Origin: Candidatus Aminicenantota bacterium | GTDB taxonomy: Bacteria > Acidobacteriota > Aminicenantia > Aminicenantales > JAFGBC01 | Direction of reading: 5' to 3' | Assembly: GCA_016933355.1 (NCBI GenBank) | Contig: JAFGBC010000362.1 | Span: 1-15,823, forward strand | DNA: 15,823 nt | Shown here: positions 14,344 through 15,823 of the stretch, one piece after another | Numbering within the stretch: the stretch's first letter is position 1 | How the letters are laid out: every line of letters begins with the position of its first letter | Translations under genes and position numbers: made by a program | The notes under the pieces: model-generated | The model's input: the letters and a program-made list of their open reading frames with translations, nothing else | What the model was told of the DNA's origin: nothing | The model's database searches: none

Positions 14344-15246
14344 TCAGAAGGATACGAGGCGTTTAAAGCCAAGGTAGCGCGTTTCGATCTCCTTGCGGGT
14401 CAGGGTTTTGAAGCGCTCGACTCCGAAGTCCTCGATGGCGAACGAGGCGACGACGCTCCCGCAGACGGCGGCGCGGCGGATCTGGGCCGGACCGCGGCGT
14501 CCGGCGCCGTCCAGCGAGCCGAGGAAGCCGCCCGCGAAGCTGTCGCCCGCCCCGGTCGGGTCGACGACGTCCTCGCAGGGATGGGCCAGGACGCCGAAGA
14601 CGAAGTCCGGCGTGAAGACCAGGGCGCCGTGCTCTCCCTTTTTGACGACGAGGACGCGGGGTCCGCGGCCGAGCAAGCGCCGCCCGGCCTTGATGAGGTT
14701 CCCCTCCCCGGCCAGCAGCCGGACCTCCTCGTCGTTGGCGAAGAAGATGTCGACGCCGGCCAGCGTCCGGAACAGGGCGTCCGGTTTGGTCTCGATCCAG
14801 AAGCGGATCGTGTCCAGGGCGACGATGGCCGGACGGCGCCGGAGCTGGTTGAGCACGGGCCCGGCCAGGCCGGGGTCGATATTGGCCAGGAAGACGATGT
14901 CCGCCGACCGGTAGGACGGCGGGAGCAGGGGCTGGAAATCCCGGAAGACGTTGAGGTCGGTCCTGACCGTCGTCCGCTGGTTGGGGTCGCTCCCGTAGCG
15001 GCCCTCCCAGTGGAACGTCTTGCCGGCCTTGACCTGGAGCCCGCGCAGGTCGACCTTGCGCCGTTCGAGGAGCCCGATCGCGGTCCGCGGGAAATCGCGG
15101 CCGACGACGCCGACGACCTTGGGCCTGGTGAAGAAGCTCGCCGCCAGGGCGCAGTAGGTGCCCGAGCCGCCGATGATGCGCTCGCGGCGCTCGAAGGGCG
15201 TCTCGATCGTGTCGAAGGCCAGCGACCCGACGATGACCAGGCTCAT
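14344..15246 (-). CDS. PfkB/ribokinase-family carbohydrate or nucleoside kinase, 300 aa
   Basis: An ATP-dependent kinase of the ribokinase fold. The N-terminal sheet (MSLVIVGSLAFDTI) carries the GGSGTYCA substrate-side glycine motif (26-33). The C-terminal signature DPTGAGDSFAGG (229-240) holds the anion hole and catalytic Asp (D235). NDEEVRLL (171-178) and VKKGEHGALVF (201-211) are further family landmarks. The substrate cannot be named from sequence; ribose, a nucleoside or a methylthioribose-related sugar are candidates because the gene follows mtnP by 12 bp. No clear SD precedes the ATG, which suggests translational coupling to mtnP. tnaA starts 13 bp after its stop. The length is normal for the family. 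Confidence 0.88.
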   Translation of the reverse strand: MSLVIVGSLAFDTIETPFERRERIIGGSGTYCALAASFFTRPKVVGVVGRDFPRTAIGLLERRKVDLRGLQVKAGKTFHWEGRYGSDPNQRTTVRTDLNVFRDFQPLLPPSYRSADIVFLANIDPGLAGPVLNQLRRRPAIVALDTIRFWIETKPDALFRTLAGVDIFFANDEEVRLLAGEGNLIKAGRRLLGRGPRVLVVKKGEHGALVFTPDFVFGVLAHPCEDVVDPTGAGDSFAGGFLGSLDGAGRRGPAQIRRAAVCGSVVASFAIEDFGVERFKTLTRKEIETRYLGFKRLVSF

Positions 15247-15258
15247 GGCGCGACCGGG

Positions 15259-15823
15259 TCAGCGGGGGAGGTATTTGCCGACGATCGGCCGCAGGGCGGT
15301 CCGGAGGGCGCGCGGGATGAGGTCGGGCCGAGTCACGATCGTGTCCTTCAGAGCCCGCCCGCAGCCGCAGGCGTCGCCCCGAGCGTCGGGGAGAGCGGCC
15401 AGGGCCTTGCGGACGGCGCCCTTGGCGTTCCCGATGTTGAGCTTCAGGTTGTCCAAGATCATCCCGACCGTGACCGGCTCCTCTTCCTCGTGCCAGACGT
15501 CGTAGTCGGTGACGAGGTTCATGGTCGCGTAGCAGATCTCGGCCTCCCGAGCCAGGCGGGCCTCGGTCGCCCCCGTCATCCCGATGACGTCGCCTCCCCA
15601 GAGCCGGTAGGCCTTGGACTCGGCCTTGGTCGAGAAGGCCGGGCCCTCGATGCAGATATAGGTCCCGCCGAGATGGGTGCGCAGGCCGAGGCCCCGGCAG
15701 GCGTCGTACAGGGCCCGCGACAGGGCGGGGCAGACGGGCAGGCCCAGCGAGATGTGGGCGACGATCCCGTCGCCGAAGAAGGTGTTGGGCCGGCGCGTCC
15801 GGTCCAGGAACTGGTCGGCCAGG
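15259..15823 (-). CDS. mtnP: S-methyl-5'-thioadenosine phosphorylase (MTAP/PNP family), 5' end outside window
   Basis: Only the C-terminal 187 residues are present; the frame stays open to the right edge, so the ATG at 15579 is internal. GTYICIEGPAFSTKAES, then WGGDVIGMT and EAEICYATMNLVTDYDVW, are the hallmarks of the trimeric MTAP/PNP family. The two aspartates of TDYD (codons near 15510-15499) favour a 6-aminopurine base, that is methylthioadenosine or adenosine, over the Asn found in inosine/guanosine phosphorylases. The enzyme phosphorolyses MTA to adenine and 5-methylthioribose 1-phosphate, recycling the by-product of polyamine and SAM reactions. The C-terminus (CGCGRALKDTIV...VGKYLPR) is as in bacterial members. 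It is the first visible gene of the operon with pfkB and tnaA. Confidence 0.92.
   Translation of the reverse strand, partial: LADQFLDRTRRPNTFFGDGIVAHISLGLPVCPALSRALYDACRGLGLRTHLGGTYICIEGPAFSTKAESKAYRLWGGDVIGMTGATEARLAREAEICYATMNLVTDYDVWHEEEEPVTVGMILDNLKLNIGNAKGAVRKALAALPDARGDACGCGRALKDTIVTRPDLIPRALRTALRPIVGKYLPR

Noticed and set aside
12699..14366. 555-codon plus-strand frame opposite tryptophanase
   Set aside because: It is the antisense shadow of a gene with all catalytic residues. The translation is Gly/Val/Asp/Arg-rich with no family motif.

Overview
The window is GC-rich (roughly two thirds G+C by eye) bacterial chromosomal DNA with tightly packed genes. It carries secreted and outer-membrane proteins of kinds common in Acidobacteriota-like lineages: a VWFA-related protein, a CBM9/DUF5916 barrel protein, delta-60-type repeats, Asp-box propellers and small barrels. 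It also has a standalone TrpB2 and a tryptophanase. My best guess is a fermentative member of the Acidobacteriota/Aminicenantota group. This rests on gene content only, because there is no rRNA or other taxonomic marker. No mobile element, CRISPR array, tRNA or rRNA was seen.

Layout. (1) 1-3937, minus strand: two secreted proteins with separate promoters, a GtaA-like (DUF5127/DUF4965/DUF1793) protein cut by the left edge and a 628-residue Asp-box beta-propeller protein. (2) 3938-4280: a divergent regulatory region. It has a minus promoter for the propeller gene. Facing plus is a consensus promoter (TTGACA-17-TATAAT) followed 7 nt later by the ATG of a 32-codon ORF with tandem Trp codons, then a possible terminator with eight T's, then trpB2. 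This reads as a tryptophan attenuator with a leaderless leader peptide. (3) 4281-6380, plus: trpB2 and a toast-rack-type lipoprotein. (4) 11807 down to 6387, minus: a four-gene envelope cluster of DUF5916 barrel, VWFA-related protein, repeat protein and small barrel protein, with one good promoter upstream. (5) 11916-12951, plus: a 113-residue protein of unknown function and an outer-membrane barrel protein, transcribed divergently from the cluster. (6) 15823 down to 12948, minus: a probable operon mtnP (cut by the right edge), PfkB-family kinase and tryptophanase.

How they fit. Two tryptophan/indole enzymes lie about 7.4 kb apart on opposite strands. TrpB2 can make Trp from indole and serine, and its upstream region looks Trp-responsive. 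Tryptophanase breaks Trp down to indole, pyruvate and ammonia. Tryptophanase lies in a methylthioadenosine-salvage/sugar-kinase operon, which suggests scavenging of nucleosides and amino acids. The remaining genes are mostly cell-surface or periplasmic and lack precise functions. Several starts differ from the longest open frame; they were chosen from Shine-Dalgarno (SD) sites, promoters and overlap with neighbours.
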